Counted from the stretch's first letter, positions 7,981 to 16,806 are shown. The stretch is DNA of 64,000 bases from Gangjinia marincola (GCF_039523415.1 NZ_BAAAFG010000001.1:257748-321747), one strand, 5' to 3'. Numbers and translations are program-made. Notes: a model not told the origin generated them from the sequence alone.

Positions 7981-8658
7981 ATGGACGTATTATTTGTATT
8001 AACCTCTCACGATAAATTAGGCGATACCGGGAAGAAAACCGGGTTTTGGGTAGAAGAATTTGCCGGGCCCTACTACACCCTAAAAGACAAAGGTGTAAAC
8101 ATTACCTTAGCTACTCCAAAAGGCGGAAAAGCACCCATCGATCCCAGCAGTACGACAGAAGATGCTTCTACTAAAGATACCCAACGTTTTAATAACGACC
8201 CCGAAGCCCAGGAGCGCATCAACACCACTAAAAAACTGAGTGAAGTTAATCCCGCCGACTTTGACGCCGTGTTTTACCCAGGTGGTCACGGTCCACTCTG
8301 GGATTTAGCGACAGACGCCACCTCAATCAAATTGATTGAAACCTTTTATGCGCAAGATAAACCCGTGGCTTTTGTGTGTCACGCCCCGGCTGCACTTAAA
8401 CATGTAACCGCAGCAGACGGCGCTCCCCTGGTGCAAGGAAAAAAGGTGACCGGCTTTACCAATAGTGAAGAGGAAGCGGTACAGCTTAAAGATGTGGTGC
8501 CCTTTTTAGTAGAGGATATGCTCAAAGAAAATGGCGGACATTACACTAAAGCCAATGATTGGGAAGAGCACGTGGTGCAAGATGGTCTCTTGATTACAGG
8601 GCAAAATCCGGCTTCGTCTAAATTGGTTGCCGAGAAATTGTATGAAGCAACAAAATAG
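7981..8658 (+). CDS. DJ-1/PfpI family protein (Hsp31-like, class I glutamine amidotransferase fold)
   Basis: 225 aa. Strand and elbow motifs of the DJ-1/PfpI superfamily are visible: N-terminal MDVLFVLTSHD, GFWVEEFAGPY with a conserved Glu, DAVFYPGGHGP, and the nucleophile elbow FVCHAPAAL with catalytic C133 followed by His. The C-terminus LLITGQNPASS is typical of the Hsp31/glyoxalase III-like subgroup found widely in bacteria. Likely roles are methylglyoxal or protein-glycation detoxification or a general stress function; substrate not provable here. It is a monocistronic gene followed by a strong terminator at 8697-8735. Confidence 0.92.
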   Translation: MDVLFVLTSHDKLGDTGKKTGFWVEEFAGPYYTLKDKGVNITLATPKGGKAPIDPSSTTEDASTKDTQRFNNDPEAQERINTTKKLSEVNPADFDAVFYPGGHGPLWDLATDATSIKLIETFYAQDKPVAFVCHAPAALKHVTAADGAPLVQGKKVTGFTNSEEEAVQLKDVVPFLVEDMLKENGGHYTKANDWEEHVVQDGLLITGQNPASSKLVAEKLYEATK

Positions 8659-8696
8659 TTGATATGTTATAATTATCTAACAATCAATTCATAGTC

Positions 8697-8735
8697 AAAG
8701 GCTGAAGAAGGGAGTCCCATTCTTCAGCCTTTTTT
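8697..8735 (+). terminator. Rho-independent terminator after DJ-1 gene
   Basis: A perfect stem (aaggctgaagaa paired with ttcttcagcctt) around a 10-base loop is followed by a T run, 39 bp past the stop codon. Confidence 0.9.
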
Positions 8736-8861
8736 CTTTGGTATGAGTCCTTTGCACATCATTCGTTTCAGGCTGATCTCGATATAAGATTGATCTTTAT
8801 GTTGGTATGCTTCGGGAACTTGACCAAATCCATCGTAAGTGAGAGGCCAGGATAAGATATT
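8724..8861 (-). pseudogene. Possible C-terminal gene fragment
   Basis: Read leftward, 45 codons are open between an in-frame stop at 8862-8864 and a stop at 8724-8726. The peptide looks protein-like (LTYDGFGQVPEAYQHKDQ, then YIEISLKRMMCKGLIPKKKG), with no start codon upstream. It is probably the remnant tail of a decayed gene whose stop now lies in the terminator stem of the opposing gene. Family not recognised. Confidence 0.3.
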
Positions 8862-8897
8862 TTAAAGGTCGTCTCTTTCACTTGTTTGCTCCTCCTC

Positions 8898-8915
8898 TTC
8901 CGCTGCAAGCGAAAA
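8898..8915. repeat. Small dispersed repeat, diverged copy (ttccgctgcaagcgaaaa)
   Basis: It differs by two bases from the identical copies at 7828 and 16734. It sits in the 423-bp space before the gene at 9082; besides this repeat and the fragment at 8724-8861 nothing else was seen there. Confidence 0.65.
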
Positions 8916-9081
8916 AATACCCTAGCCAGGTTTCAGGTTTGAGTTGCATTACCAAAAATACATACGTTAAAAGTTCTTTTAGGTGTTAACTCCTGTCCTT
9001 CAATCACATAAATACATATACCGGTATGGGAGGAAGTTGAAAATCCATGAAGAGAGTAAACCAACGTATAAATTGAATACT

Positions 9082-10920
9082 ATGAAACGAATGATTAATG
9101 GAAATTTATGTGGAATGCTATGTGAAGAGCATAGTGAGAACCTTGTACGTGCAGATGTACACTTGTATTTACCCCTGCACGATGACCAGCTGGACGTGTT
9201 ACACGACACCAATGAGAAAAGTACGTTTCATGTGGTGAGTGAAAAGGAAGCTACACAACGGGAAAAACTCTTACGCTATTCCACCACCACAGATGATGAG
9301 GGTAACTATAGCTTTGAACTGGATGAAGAGCACGCCCAGTCCTATTTTGATATTGATGTGGTGGTGAAGTCTTTACAGAACCTCCCTGATGTTCAACCTG
9401 AACCGGGACCGGTGCAACTGCACCTTACGACCATTAAGCCCGGCTATGACGATGATGGTGTTTTTACCTATAATTACTGCATCCCAAATAAATTTTGGTG
9501 TGCCATTAGAGCGCAGTATTTTGACGCCTGGGTGATTTGCGGGTATGTGCGTAATTGCCAGACCGAACAAGCGGTGGTTAACGCTACCGTTGAGGCCATG
9601 GATGCCGATTTTTTGACGGATGATATTCTGGGAACCGCCGTCACGAATGCCGATGGTTTCTTTACGATTGAGTATACCTCACAGGATTTTAAAAAGACCT
9701 TTCTCTCTCCCTGGATTAATGTTGAAACAGATAAAGGTCTCCCCCTGAGCTTTAAAAGTGGACCCGATGTTTATTTTAAGGCATACAGTGGCGATATCAA
9801 TTTTATTGATGAAACTGCAGATAATCGCAGAGAAAACGTGTCGAATTGCTTAAGCGTATTGCTGTGTACCGATCGGATTATTGTAGATCCCAATGGGAAT
9901 GATGCATTCCCCAGCGCCTGGACGGGAATCGGACGTGCATTTAATACTTCAGATTTTGACGCAGAAGGATATGCAGGGGCTGAAAAATTCGGGCTTACAG
10001 GCAGTATTGCGTTAACGGGTCAGGCTCCCCCGAAAACAGCTGCCGGAAATGCGATTGAGTATAGATTTTTAATCAGTGAAACGACCACACCTAATGGAAG
10101 CGCGGCACCTGCTGACGCATCTTTTGATCAAATTGTTGGAGTAACACCCGGTTTATTTAGGTCTTCTACGGTGGGTAAGCTACGGCAGAAAGCGTTTCCA
10201 TTTGAGGTATATAATGTGGTGAGTGCACAAGAGGATTTTGATGCAGAAGGTTGGTTTGATATCAATTCTGCCATCAACAGAGCACTTACTACCAACAGCC
10301 TGGGAGCACTCAGCAATTATGTTTTTATTGATAGTGATGACCTGTTGTCTTTGAATACAGGCGCACTGACTAACGAAGCAAACCTTCCCGGTAATCTCGT
10401 AAACGCCGGAGAAGTATTTCCTGAAGCCAGTAAGATTAACATTGAGAAATTTGCGATTCGTTTTGAGATTAGAGAGGTTGTTGATAAACCTGCGCTAAAT
10501 TTTAATACGATTCCCGGTAGCGGAAAAACCTTAAACAGCGTGGTGATGAACAATGATCCTTCTTTTATTAAGCTTTCTATAGATCAGTTAGAGCTCTTAG
10601 GAGATTGTAGTCCAATCAGTGGAGATATTAATGCAAAATATACCTTGCATCATCCCCTGTTAAGGTCTGCCAGTTTGAGGGTGAAAAATAACAGTAACTC
10701 TGTCAATAAGAATTTGACGGACGGCTTTTTGACACTTTCTGCTAATACGAATGACACTACAAACGCAAGCAATAATAATGGATTACCCATTAATGCGAGT
10801 CCGAATGATTTAGTACGATGTACGTACGATCTCACGTTATTTGTTCGCCGAAGATTACACAATGGAATAAATGCCGTTGGGAATGAAGAGCCAAAGATTT
10901 CATTTTTCTACGATATCTAA
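9082..10920 (+). CDS. Hypothetical protein with transthyretin-like beta-sandwich domains
   Basis: 612 aa from the ATG at 9082 (MKRMINGNLCGML). The frame is open from 8983, but the upstream 33 codons look non-coding. Residues 1-110 and about 165-235 each resemble transthyretin or carboxypeptidase-regulatory-like domains: a strand pair, then TTTDDEGNYSFEL and TAVTNADGFFTIEY, the usual T-DADG-Y/F signature. The C-terminal half is beta-rich without a recognised family and ends SFFYDI. No signal peptide is seen, which is unusual for such domains and suggests either a cytoplasmic location or a non-classical export route. It is followed by a terminator, so monocistronic. Function unknown. Confidence 0.75.
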   Translation: MKRMINGNLCGMLCEEHSENLVRADVHLYLPLHDDQLDVLHDTNEKSTFHVVSEKEATQREKLLRYSTTTDDEGNYSFELDEEHAQSYFDIDVVVKSLQNLPDVQPEPGPVQLHLTTIKPGYDDDGVFTYNYCIPNKFWCAIRAQYFDAWVICGYVRNCQTEQAVVNATVEAMDADFLTDDILGTAVTNADGFFTIEYTSQDFKKTFLSPWINVETDKGLPLSFKSGPDVYFKAYSGDINFIDETADNRRENVSNCLSVLLCTDRIIVDPNGNDAFPSAWTGIGRAFNTSDFDAEGYAGAEKFGLTGSIALTGQAPPKTAAGNAIEYRFLISETTTPNGSAAPADASFDQIVGVTPGLFRSSTVGKLRQKAFPFEVYNVVSAQEDFDAEGWFDINSAINRALTTNSLGALSNYVFIDSDDLLSLNTGALTNEANLPGNLVNAGEVFPEASKINIEKFAIRFEIREVVDKPALNFNTIPGSGKTLNSVVMNNDPSFIKLSIDQLELLGDCSPISGDINAKYTLHHPLLRSASLRVKNNSNSVNKNLTDGFLTLSANTNDTTNASNNNGLPINASPNDLVRCTYDLTLFVRRRLHNGINAVGNEEPKISFFYDI

Positions 10921-10975
10921 AGCGTAGTTTCTGGCGGATGGATACGCGCCACTAGTACGGAAATGAGTTAGGCTG

Positions 10976-11011
10976 AAAAACGGTGAAATCGAGGTAGATT
11001 TCACCGTTTTT
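10976..11011 (+). terminator. Rho-independent terminator after the transthyretin-like gene
   Basis: Stem aaaaacggtgaaatc / gatttcaccgttttt with a 6-base loop and a following T-rich tail, 55 bp past the stop. Confidence 0.9.
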
Positions 11012-11140
11012 GGGTTTTTGCTCAATGCAACTACTCTGCTTATAACAAAGCCGAATAGTTGGTATATACGTTTTTATAAGAATAGGTTCACCTGGATTAC
11101 GGTTTCTGTTTGTGTATGTGGGCAGTTAAGTTCACGAATG

Positions 11141-11190
11141 ACCCCTTCGACAAAACCTGTACTGAGCTTTGCCGAAGTACTCAGGGTGAC
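11141..11190. repeat. Dispersed intergenic repeat (cttcgacaaa ... ctcagggtgac type)
   Basis: The segment contains ccccttcgacaaaacctg and gccgaagtactcagggtg. It resembles the widespread bacterial intergenic repeat of the form GTCACCCTGAG...GTCGAAGGG, which I recognise from many Bacteroidota genomes. It is the main feature of the 379-bp space between the gene ending at 10920 and the AraC gene; the short frame over it (11018-11227) is not a credible gene. Confidence 0.6.
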
Positions 11191-11299
11191 AAATGGGAAA
11201 TTATTCCGATCCCAATTTTTTAGTTAGGCTGGAAGGGCAGATATGATAATTAACAGGTATTCGTTCACTTAATTTAAATCCTATAAATGCTTCTAACCT

Positions 11300-12205
11300 T
11301 TACGCTACAAACTGCTGCCTAAAATCACCCGGACTAAGATCATAATAACGCTTAAATACGCGATTAAAATAAGAACGGCTACTAAAGCCGCAGGCCATAA
11401 ATATTTCGGTGAGATTAGCCTCTCGGCCTTTTAGTAAATCGACGGCCTTGTTAATACGTTCCTGATTGATAAAGTCCACGGGGGATAACCCCATTTCCTG
11501 TTTAAATACCTTATAAAAATTAGATTCACTCATACAGGCCTGATCACTAAGCTCTTTGATGCTTATGGTTCTTGAGAGATGTTTTTTGATGTATTGGATG
11601 ACATGTGTAAAACGTTGAGATGAAGATTTTTCTAAGGCTAGTTTTTGGTAGGCTTTACGACTATTAGCCTGTAAAATGCGTATGATCAGTTCCTGTACCA
11701 TGTTTGAAACAAACAGATCTTTTGCAGGATGATTTTCAGTAAATAAATAGACCAATCGTTGTAAGATTTGATAAATACCCTCATCATTGGTAAAATGAAA
11801 GTTATAGTCCATGACATTCCATTCTCTTCCGTCAGTTTTAGTCATGCGTTCATTCATATGCTGGACTACGCTTTGTATGCGATCTTCAGAAATTTCCATC
11901 GCTAAACATTGTGTAGGATCGCTTAATGTAGCATTAGGAAAGTCAATACACATGACTTCTCCAGCGGGTAAGATCAAGGATTCACCCGGTAAAAAATCAA
12001 AGGATTGTTGATCACGTAGGTGCATCACTTTTTTACCCTTAAACATGCTAGCCAGCACTGGCGTAGAAAATTGCAATTCTACTTGAGCAGCTGCTTGATG
12101 CGTTTCAAACACATGCATAGCCGTATCATCTAACGTATAAGAGGTTTGATTTTCTACGAGTTGAGTGACTTTTCGCTGCTCATAAAAATGTTGAGAAAGG
12201 TGCAT
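11300..12205 (-). CDS. AraC-family transcriptional regulator of the aldehyde dehydrogenase locus
   Basis: 301 aa. The N-terminal 180 residues form a ligand-sensing region. The C-terminal 100 residues carry a two-helix-turn-helix AraC/XylS domain: first HTH IKELSDQACMSESNFYKVFK, then the signature LTEIFMACGFSSRSYFNRVF and RYYDLSPGDFR. It is transcribed divergently from the aldehyde dehydrogenase gene, with 199 bp between the starts. That region contains a 21-bp-spaced direct repeat (12313-12343). This geometry is typical of an AraC activator that controls its neighbour in response to an aldehyde or its precursor; this link is inference. Confidence 0.92.
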   Translation of the reverse strand: MHLSQHFYEQRKVTQLVENQTSYTLDDTAMHVFETHQAAAQVELQFSTPVLASMFKGKKVMHLRDQQSFDFLPGESLILPAGEVMCIDFPNATLSDPTQCLAMEISEDRIQSVVQHMNERMTKTDGREWNVMDYNFHFTNDEGIYQILQRLVYLFTENHPAKDLFVSNMVQELIIRILQANSRKAYQKLALEKSSSQRFTHVIQYIKKHLSRTISIKELSDQACMSESNFYKVFKQEMGLSPVDFINQERINKAVDLLKGREANLTEIFMACGFSSRSYFNRVFKRYYDLSPGDFRQQFVA

Positions 12206-12312
12206 ATCAATTTTATTTTGTTTGGAGATATCCTATATTTTTTAAACAAAAACTGCTATTTCAATCAAAATATACGCAAAATTTTACGGATACAGTAAAA
12301 AAAATAGGATTG

Positions 12313-12343
12313 TACACCTTATTGATAGAATCCTACACCTATT
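12313..12343 (+). promoter_or_regulatory. Candidate AraC-type operator: two direct repeats 21 bp apart
   Basis: TACACCTTAT at 12313 and TACACCTATT at 12334 are spaced 21 bp start to start, two helical turns, as expected for AraC-family half-sites on one DNA face. They lie about 60-90 bp upstream of the aldehyde dehydrogenase start and between the divergent genes. Confidence 0.5.
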
Positions 12344-12404
12344 CTACCCTCTGTGCATCTTAACTTGCAGCTATGCAAATGTTTAATCTATAAATAATAC
12401 AGTT

Positions 12405-13928
12405 ATGAGTACCTCACAAACTACAACGGCCAAGACGTACACGAAGCCCACATTTAAAAATCAGTACGATAATTTTATAGGCGGAAAATGGACCGCACCC
12501 GTTCAAGGACAGTATTTTGATAATATTTCACCGGTTGACGGTAATAGCTTCACCAAAGTAGCCCGTTCTACAGCAGAAGATATTGAACTGGCCTTAGACG
12601 CAGCCTGGGCGGCAGCTCCCCAGTGGAATAATTCTTCGGCTACAGAACGAAGTAACATGTTGATCAAAATTGCCGACGTCATGGAGCAAAATCTTGAAGC
12701 TCTTGCCCGTGCCGAAACCTGGGATAATGGTAAAGCACTTAGGGAAACAATGGCAGCAGATCTTCCTTTAGCCATAGATCACTTTAGGTATTTCGCCGGA
12801 GTCATTCGTGCCGAAGAAGGCTCTGTTAGCGAACTGGATGCGAATACCATTTCTATGAACGTAAAAGAACCCCTGGGTGTGGTCGGTCAGATCATTCCGT
12901 GGAATTTCCCTATTCTTATGGCTACCTGGAAATTAGCTCCGGCGCTGGCTACAGGAAATTGCGTGGTGATCAAACCTGCTGAGCAAACTCCTGTAGGCAT
13001 TATGATTCTTATGGAGCTAATTGAAGGGATTCTACCTGCGGGAGTACTTAATGTAGTTAATGGCTTTGGCATCGAAGCCGGTAAGCCCTTAGCGTCAAGT
13101 TCACGCATTAATAAAATTGCCTTTACGGGTGAAACCACAACGGGTCAATTAATTATGCAATATGCTTCTAAAAATATTATTCCTGTTACGCTGGAATTAG
13201 GCGGAAAGTCACCCAATATTTTCTTTGAAAGCATTATGAACGCAGATGATGAATTCTTTGATAAGTGTCTTGAAGGTGCTGCGATGTTCGCCCTTAATCA
13301 AGGTGAAGTTTGTACCTGCCCTTCACGTATTTTGATACAAGAAAGTATTTATGACAAATTCATTGAGCGCATTATTGAGCGTGTAAAAGCCATTAAATTA
13401 GGACATCCTCTTGACCCGAATACCATGATGGGTGCACAAGCTTCTAATGATCAATACGAAAAGATCTTAAACTATATTGATATAGGAAAGGAAGAAGGTT
13501 GCGAAGTACTTACGGGTGGTAAAGCAGCCTATAATGAAGGGCTTGAAGGAGGATATTATATTGAACCAACGCTACTCAAAGGAAATAACAAAATGCGCGT
13601 TTTTCAAGAAGAAATTTTTGGACCTGTAGCCTGCGTGACCACCTTTAAAGATGAAGCCGAAGCCATAGAAATTGCGAATGATACGCTCTACGGACTTGGA
13701 GCCGGGGTATGGACCCGTGACACGCATCAATCGTATCAAATATCACGTGCCGTACAGGCTGGTCGTGTTTGGGTAAACTGCTATCACCTCTATCCTGCTC
13801 ATGCTCCTTTTGGAGGATATAAAAAATCTGGAATTGGTCGTGAAAATCACAAGATGATGTTAGATCATTATCGCCAGACTAAGAATATGCTGATCTCTCA
13901 CGATAAGAAAGCCTTAGGATTCTTTTAA
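12405..13928 (+). CDS. NAD(P)-dependent aldehyde dehydrogenase (AldB/ExaC-like)
   Basis: 507 aa, full length for the ALDH superfamily. Seen motifs: IIPWNFPILMATWKLAPAL (cofactor and substrate tunnel), KPAEQTP, FTGETTTG (Rossmann loop), the catalytic Glu in LELGGKSPN, the catalytic C303 in NQGEVCTCPSR, EEIFGPV, and the C-terminal PFGGYKKSGIGRE. The closest group by eye is the acetaldehyde/ethanol-oxidising AldB/ExaC type. It converts aldehydes to carboxylic acids in the cytoplasm. It overlaps the DUF779 gene by one base (TAATG), so the two form an operon under the divergent AraC regulator. Confidence 0.96.
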   Translation: MSTSQTTTAKTYTKPTFKNQYDNFIGGKWTAPVQGQYFDNISPVDGNSFTKVARSTAEDIELALDAAWAAAPQWNNSSATERSNMLIKIADVMEQNLEALARAETWDNGKALRETMAADLPLAIDHFRYFAGVIRAEEGSVSELDANTISMNVKEPLGVVGQIIPWNFPILMATWKLAPALATGNCVVIKPAEQTPVGIMILMELIEGILPAGVLNVVNGFGIEAGKPLASSSRINKIAFTGETTTGQLIMQYASKNIIPVTLELGGKSPNIFFESIMNADDEFFDKCLEGAAMFALNQGEVCTCPSRILIQESIYDKFIERIIERVKAIKLGHPLDPNTMMGAQASNDQYEKILNYIDIGKEEGCEVLTGGKAAYNEGLEGGYYIEPTLLKGNNKMRVFQEEIFGPVACVTTFKDEAEAIEIANDTLYGLGAGVWTRDTHQSYQISRAVQAGRVWVNCYHLYPAHAPFGGYKKSGIGRENHKMMLDHYRQTKNMLISHDKKALGFF

Positions 13929-14281
13929 TGGCAAGTCGTGTAAACATTACAACTAAAGCCGGTGAAGTCGTACAGTCGCTTAAGCAACAGTACGGCTCAT
14001 TGGTTTTTCATCAAAGCGGTGGTTGCTGTGATGGATCTGCGCCTATGTGTTTTGAAGAAGGCGAACTTTTTCTCAATGAAACTGATGTGCTGTTGGGGCA
14101 TATTGAAGAGTGCCCTTTTTATATGTCTCAAGATCAATTTGAGTATTGGAAACACACGCACCTCACCATAGATGTTGTTGAAGGACGCGGCGCTAGTTTT
14201 TCATTAGAAATTCCGCTAGGCCTGCGCTTTATTGTTAAATCATGTATGCTAACACCGGAAGAACTCAAGCAGCTCAATTAA
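13928..14281 (+). CDS. DUF779 family protein
   Basis: 117 aa. It has the family's cysteine motif FHQSGGCCDGSAPMC at residues 27-41 and a second conserved stretch ECPFYMSQDQFEYWKHTH. DUF779 genes are regularly found directly behind ExaC/AldB-type aldehyde dehydrogenases, as here with a one-base stop/start overlap. The paired cysteines suggest metal or redox chemistry supporting the dehydrogenase, which is inference. Soluble, no signal peptide. Confidence 0.9.
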   Translation: MASRVNITTKAGEVVQSLKQQYGSLVFHQSGGCCDGSAPMCFEEGELFLNETDVLLGHIEECPFYMSQDQFEYWKHTHLTIDVVEGRGASFSLEIPLGLRFIVKSCMLTPEELKQLN

Positions 14282-14519
14282 TAGCTATGTAGGCCTAACC
14301 ACAGAATCTACATTAGGAAGATCGATTTCAAATTGAGCCTAGGTAACTTTTAATGGTTAAGTAGATATCTTATACAGAGGTATAAGAAAGCATTTGATCA
14401 AATATGCTTCTCTCCTATTCTGAAAATTGGTAGATGTACGCTACCGGAATCTTAGGTTTGGGAAATTAATCTTTGGTGGAATGTTGTTGATTTCTTTGCT
14501 AATCGCGTCACCAGTAGGA

Positions 14520-14876
14520 TTATTTCTCCGGATCTTTATTCGGTATTTTAATAAATAGCGTGTCCATTCTGCCATTTACAAAACTATAGTTGATTTTCTC
14601 ACCGCCTTGAACTCCCGAAACTTGTATTGAATCAATTTTATTTGCGTCCAAATAAACATACAGAAAACGACCTTTAAAATTATCACCCTTAGTTATTCTG
14701 AAATATCCCTTTTCATCCGTATATGTCCCTATACTGAGGTCATATTGGTTTGTAATTTTTAATCCTTCTAGTGGAATGTAATTTTCTGAATAAACATATC
14801 CGTGAAAATACTTTACCTTTTTAGGAGAACAAGTATAAATCATAAAACTGAATACTATTAACAATAGGTATTTCAT
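14520..14876 (-). CDS. Small lipoprotein with carboxypeptidase-regulatory-like domain; possible immunity protein
   Basis: 118 aa. A lipoprotein signal peptide ends in a lipobox (MIYTC, Cys16). The mature part has a single beta-sandwich domain of the carboxypeptidase-regulatory type (GYVYSENYIPLEGLKI, then GTYTDEKGYFRI). It begins 2 bp after the stop of the HExxH metallopeptidase gene and is third in the leftward TssD/effector cassette. A periplasmic lipoprotein directly behind a putative secreted toxin is a common position for an immunity protein, so that is proposed as a possibility; the domain alone could equally have a structural role. Confidence 0.75.
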   Translation of the reverse strand: MKYLLLIVFSFMIYTCSPKKVKYFHGYVYSENYIPLEGLKITNQYDLSIGTYTDEKGYFRITKGDNFKGRFLYVYLDANKIDSIQVSGVQGGEKINYSFVNGRMDTLFIKIPNKDPEK

Positions 14877-14878
14877 AT

Positions 14879-16033
14879 TTAATTCAATTCAAGCTTAGTC
14901 AACCAAATTAAACCCAATACATCCTTTTCTGCTGCACAAAACCTCTTATACTCGTTTTGAGGAACTGTATTTTTATAATATGGCATTATATCTATCTCAC
15001 CCTTTACGGGGTATTTCTTTGCATTTGAATTCTCTGATTGAGTGACCGTATTAACGCTACCTTTATGGCCATAGCTATAAAATGTACCTCCATATGCTTT
15101 TAAAATGGTATGTCCTATCTCGTGAGAGGATGTATATTTAAATTCTATATCTTCAGAAATATTATTTTGATAATCCCAACTATCTTTAAAAAAATACTCA
15201 TAGATATAACCGACATTGTAACAAATAGCTTCTCTGGAGACTATGTTTCCTATAAAGGAAATTGGATCATCAACCGTACCTGGATTTCCAGAGCGCATCC
15301 AATTATTATTTGTATTGAAAATTAAACTTACATCATCCATTGCATTCTTCTTTGTATTGACGGCATTAATAAAAACTTCATAAATATCCTCTCCTATGAC
15401 TACATTTTTTGCCTCGGTGTGATTTTTATTTCTTCCCCAATGATAGCTCAATCCATCTAAAGCTAAATTTTCTAATTCAGTAAAGCTTCTGTTTGGTTCT
15501 TTTAGAGGAGGTTTACCATTAATCAGGTCTTTAGCGGGAATTTTATCCCACGGACAATCCCTAAGGATTATTGGATCTGGCGCTACCAGCTGCTCTTTAC
15601 ATTCTGTTCCATTTGCACCTCCGTCTTTGAGATTAACGCGAAGCGAAACATCAATTCGTTTAGAATTTCTATTAATTTTGACATCAACCCAATCAACTTC
15701 CTCGTAATTGGCTTTGAAATCGGTACTACTTCTATCTACATTTCCATCACTGTCTTTGACCGTCGCATAAAAATTTAAACTGCTCGCGTTAGTTAATTTG
15801 GCGGTATCTAATATCCCGTCACTATCAAAACCATCCCATTTCCAAAAATGTTCTCCTTGAGATAGCTTTGAAGGATCAGTAATTTTTTCTTCAAACCAAA
15901 CCTTATTACCATCTCTAATTTGAATAATTAATTCCTCAGCGTAATTATCTTCAATATCATAACTGAACTGAAAAAAATCCCGCTCAATATTTCCATTGAA
16001 ATCGGGTATTCCCAAAGGTATAAATGATGGCAT
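14879..16033 (-). CDS. HExxH metallopeptidase, putative type VI (TssD-linked) cargo effector
   Basis: 384 aa, no signal peptide. The N-terminal 130 residues are beta-rich with FlgD/Ig-like features (DFFQFSYDIEDNY, FWKWDGFDSDG), which could dock on a carrier. The C-terminal half holds a zinc-peptidase site, SSHEIGHTIL, with H304, E305 and H308, and a possible third ligand at H323 (YSYGHKG). A buried second motif, IDIMPYYKN, resembles the Met-turn area of metzincin-type enzymes. It lies 67 bp downstream of the TssD/Hcp-like gene and 2 bp before a lipoprotein gene. Absence of a signal peptide with a hydrolytic domain and an adjacent Hcp fits a T6SS cargo effector. Target unknown; assignment as effector is inference. 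Confidence 0.75.
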   Translation of the reverse strand: MPSFIPLGIPDFNGNIERDFFQFSYDIEDNYAEELIIQIRDGNKVWFEEKITDPSKLSQGEHFWKWDGFDSDGILDTAKLTNASSLNFYATVKDSDGNVDRSSTDFKANYEEVDWVDVKINRNSKRIDVSLRVNLKDGGANGTECKEQLVAPDPIILRDCPWDKIPAKDLINGKPPLKEPNRSFTELENLALDGLSYHWGRNKNHTEAKNVVIGEDIYEVFINAVNTKKNAMDDVSLIFNTNNNWMRSGNPGTVDDPISFIGNIVSREAICYNVGYIYEYFFKDSWDYQNNISEDIEFKYTSSHEIGHTILKAYGGTFYSYGHKGSVNTVTQSENSNAKKYPVKGEIDIMPYYKNTVPQNEYKRFCAAEKDVLGLIWLTKLELN

Positions 16034-16100
16034 ATTATGAGATTTTCGTTTTTATTTTAATCGTTTTCTTCTTTGATTCCTCCTGTGATTTTTCAACACT

Positions 16101-16508
16101 TTAATTTTGATACGTTTCCCGCCAATAATTAGAATACTCAACCATGGAGTTTGAGTCTTTTAAGCCACCGGCACTAATCTGAAGGCTTTCACTCATGGGT
16201 TTTTTACTCCCCGAAGCCGAAAAATGCGTTTTCCAATCCACCAAATGACAATCGTAGAAATAAATCTTACGTGTTTTACCTCCCATAAGCACTGGATAAA
16301 TGTGTAGTTCTAATTGCTTGGTTTGATCTGCTGCAAAGGACCAGTCAGCAAGGTCAATATCCTTTTGACTTTCAATCACTACCTGCAATCCCTTGAATAT
16401 GGGTTGTTGAGAAGGTCTTCCCGTGCGATCAGTTGTCTGATTAAAACCAACTTTATACCACAAGACATTTACTTCTTTTGTATCTATGAGTAGTTTTGCT
16501 TTTACCAT
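16101..16508 (-). CDS. TssD/Hcp-like type VI secretion tube protein (Bacteroidota T6SS-iii type)
   Basis: 135 aa. The layout matches Bacteroidota TssD proteins: MVKAKLLIDTKEVNVLWYKV, the hallmark QTTDRTGRPSQQPI, GLQVVIESQKDIDLADW, and the late KIYFYDCHLVDWKTHFSASG with MSESLQISAGG. Such proteins form the hexameric inner tube of the subtype iii T6SS and can carry effectors. No tssB, tssC, tssK or vgrG gene is present in the window, so this copy would rely on an apparatus elsewhere. It is first in a three-gene leftward cassette with a metallopeptidase and a lipoprotein. Confidence 0.82.
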   Translation of the reverse strand: MVKAKLLIDTKEVNVLWYKVGFNQTTDRTGRPSQQPIFKGLQVVIESQKDIDLADWSFAADQTKQLELHIYPVLMGGKTRKIYFYDCHLVDWKTHFSASGSKKPMSESLQISAGGLKDSNSMVEYSNYWRETYQN

Positions 16509-16733
16509 ACATGCAAGTATTAGTTAGGTTTTTGAAGCTCTGGATTGATGGTGTTTGGTCCAACCATCTGGTTTGGGTAATTAAATGTAGTAAATAAATA
16601 CCTTGATGTAACATACACCCTAAAAAATCATAGCCCGCTGTAAAAAGCTTCGTTAGAGTACATCATCTTAGGGTGATAAACCCAAGTGATCATTGCGCAT
16701 CAAAGGTGAAATTCTCGTTCTGTGTGCTATTCC

Positions 16734-16751
16734 TTCCGCCGCAGGCGAAAA
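16734..16751. repeat. Small dispersed repeat, copy B (ttccgccgcaggcgaaaa)
   Basis: Identical over 18 bases to the copy at 7828-7845. It lies in the 298-bp intergenic space between the S41-like peptidase gene and the TssD gene, where no other feature was seen. Confidence 0.75.
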
Positions 16752-16806
16752 CTATTATTTTTACTAGTATCATTGACCTAATTATTCAAAGGTCGTACAG
16801 CTCAAT

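Noticed and set aside
11018..11227. 69-codon frame
   Set aside because: It runs through the dispersed intergenic repeat and has no protein-like composition.
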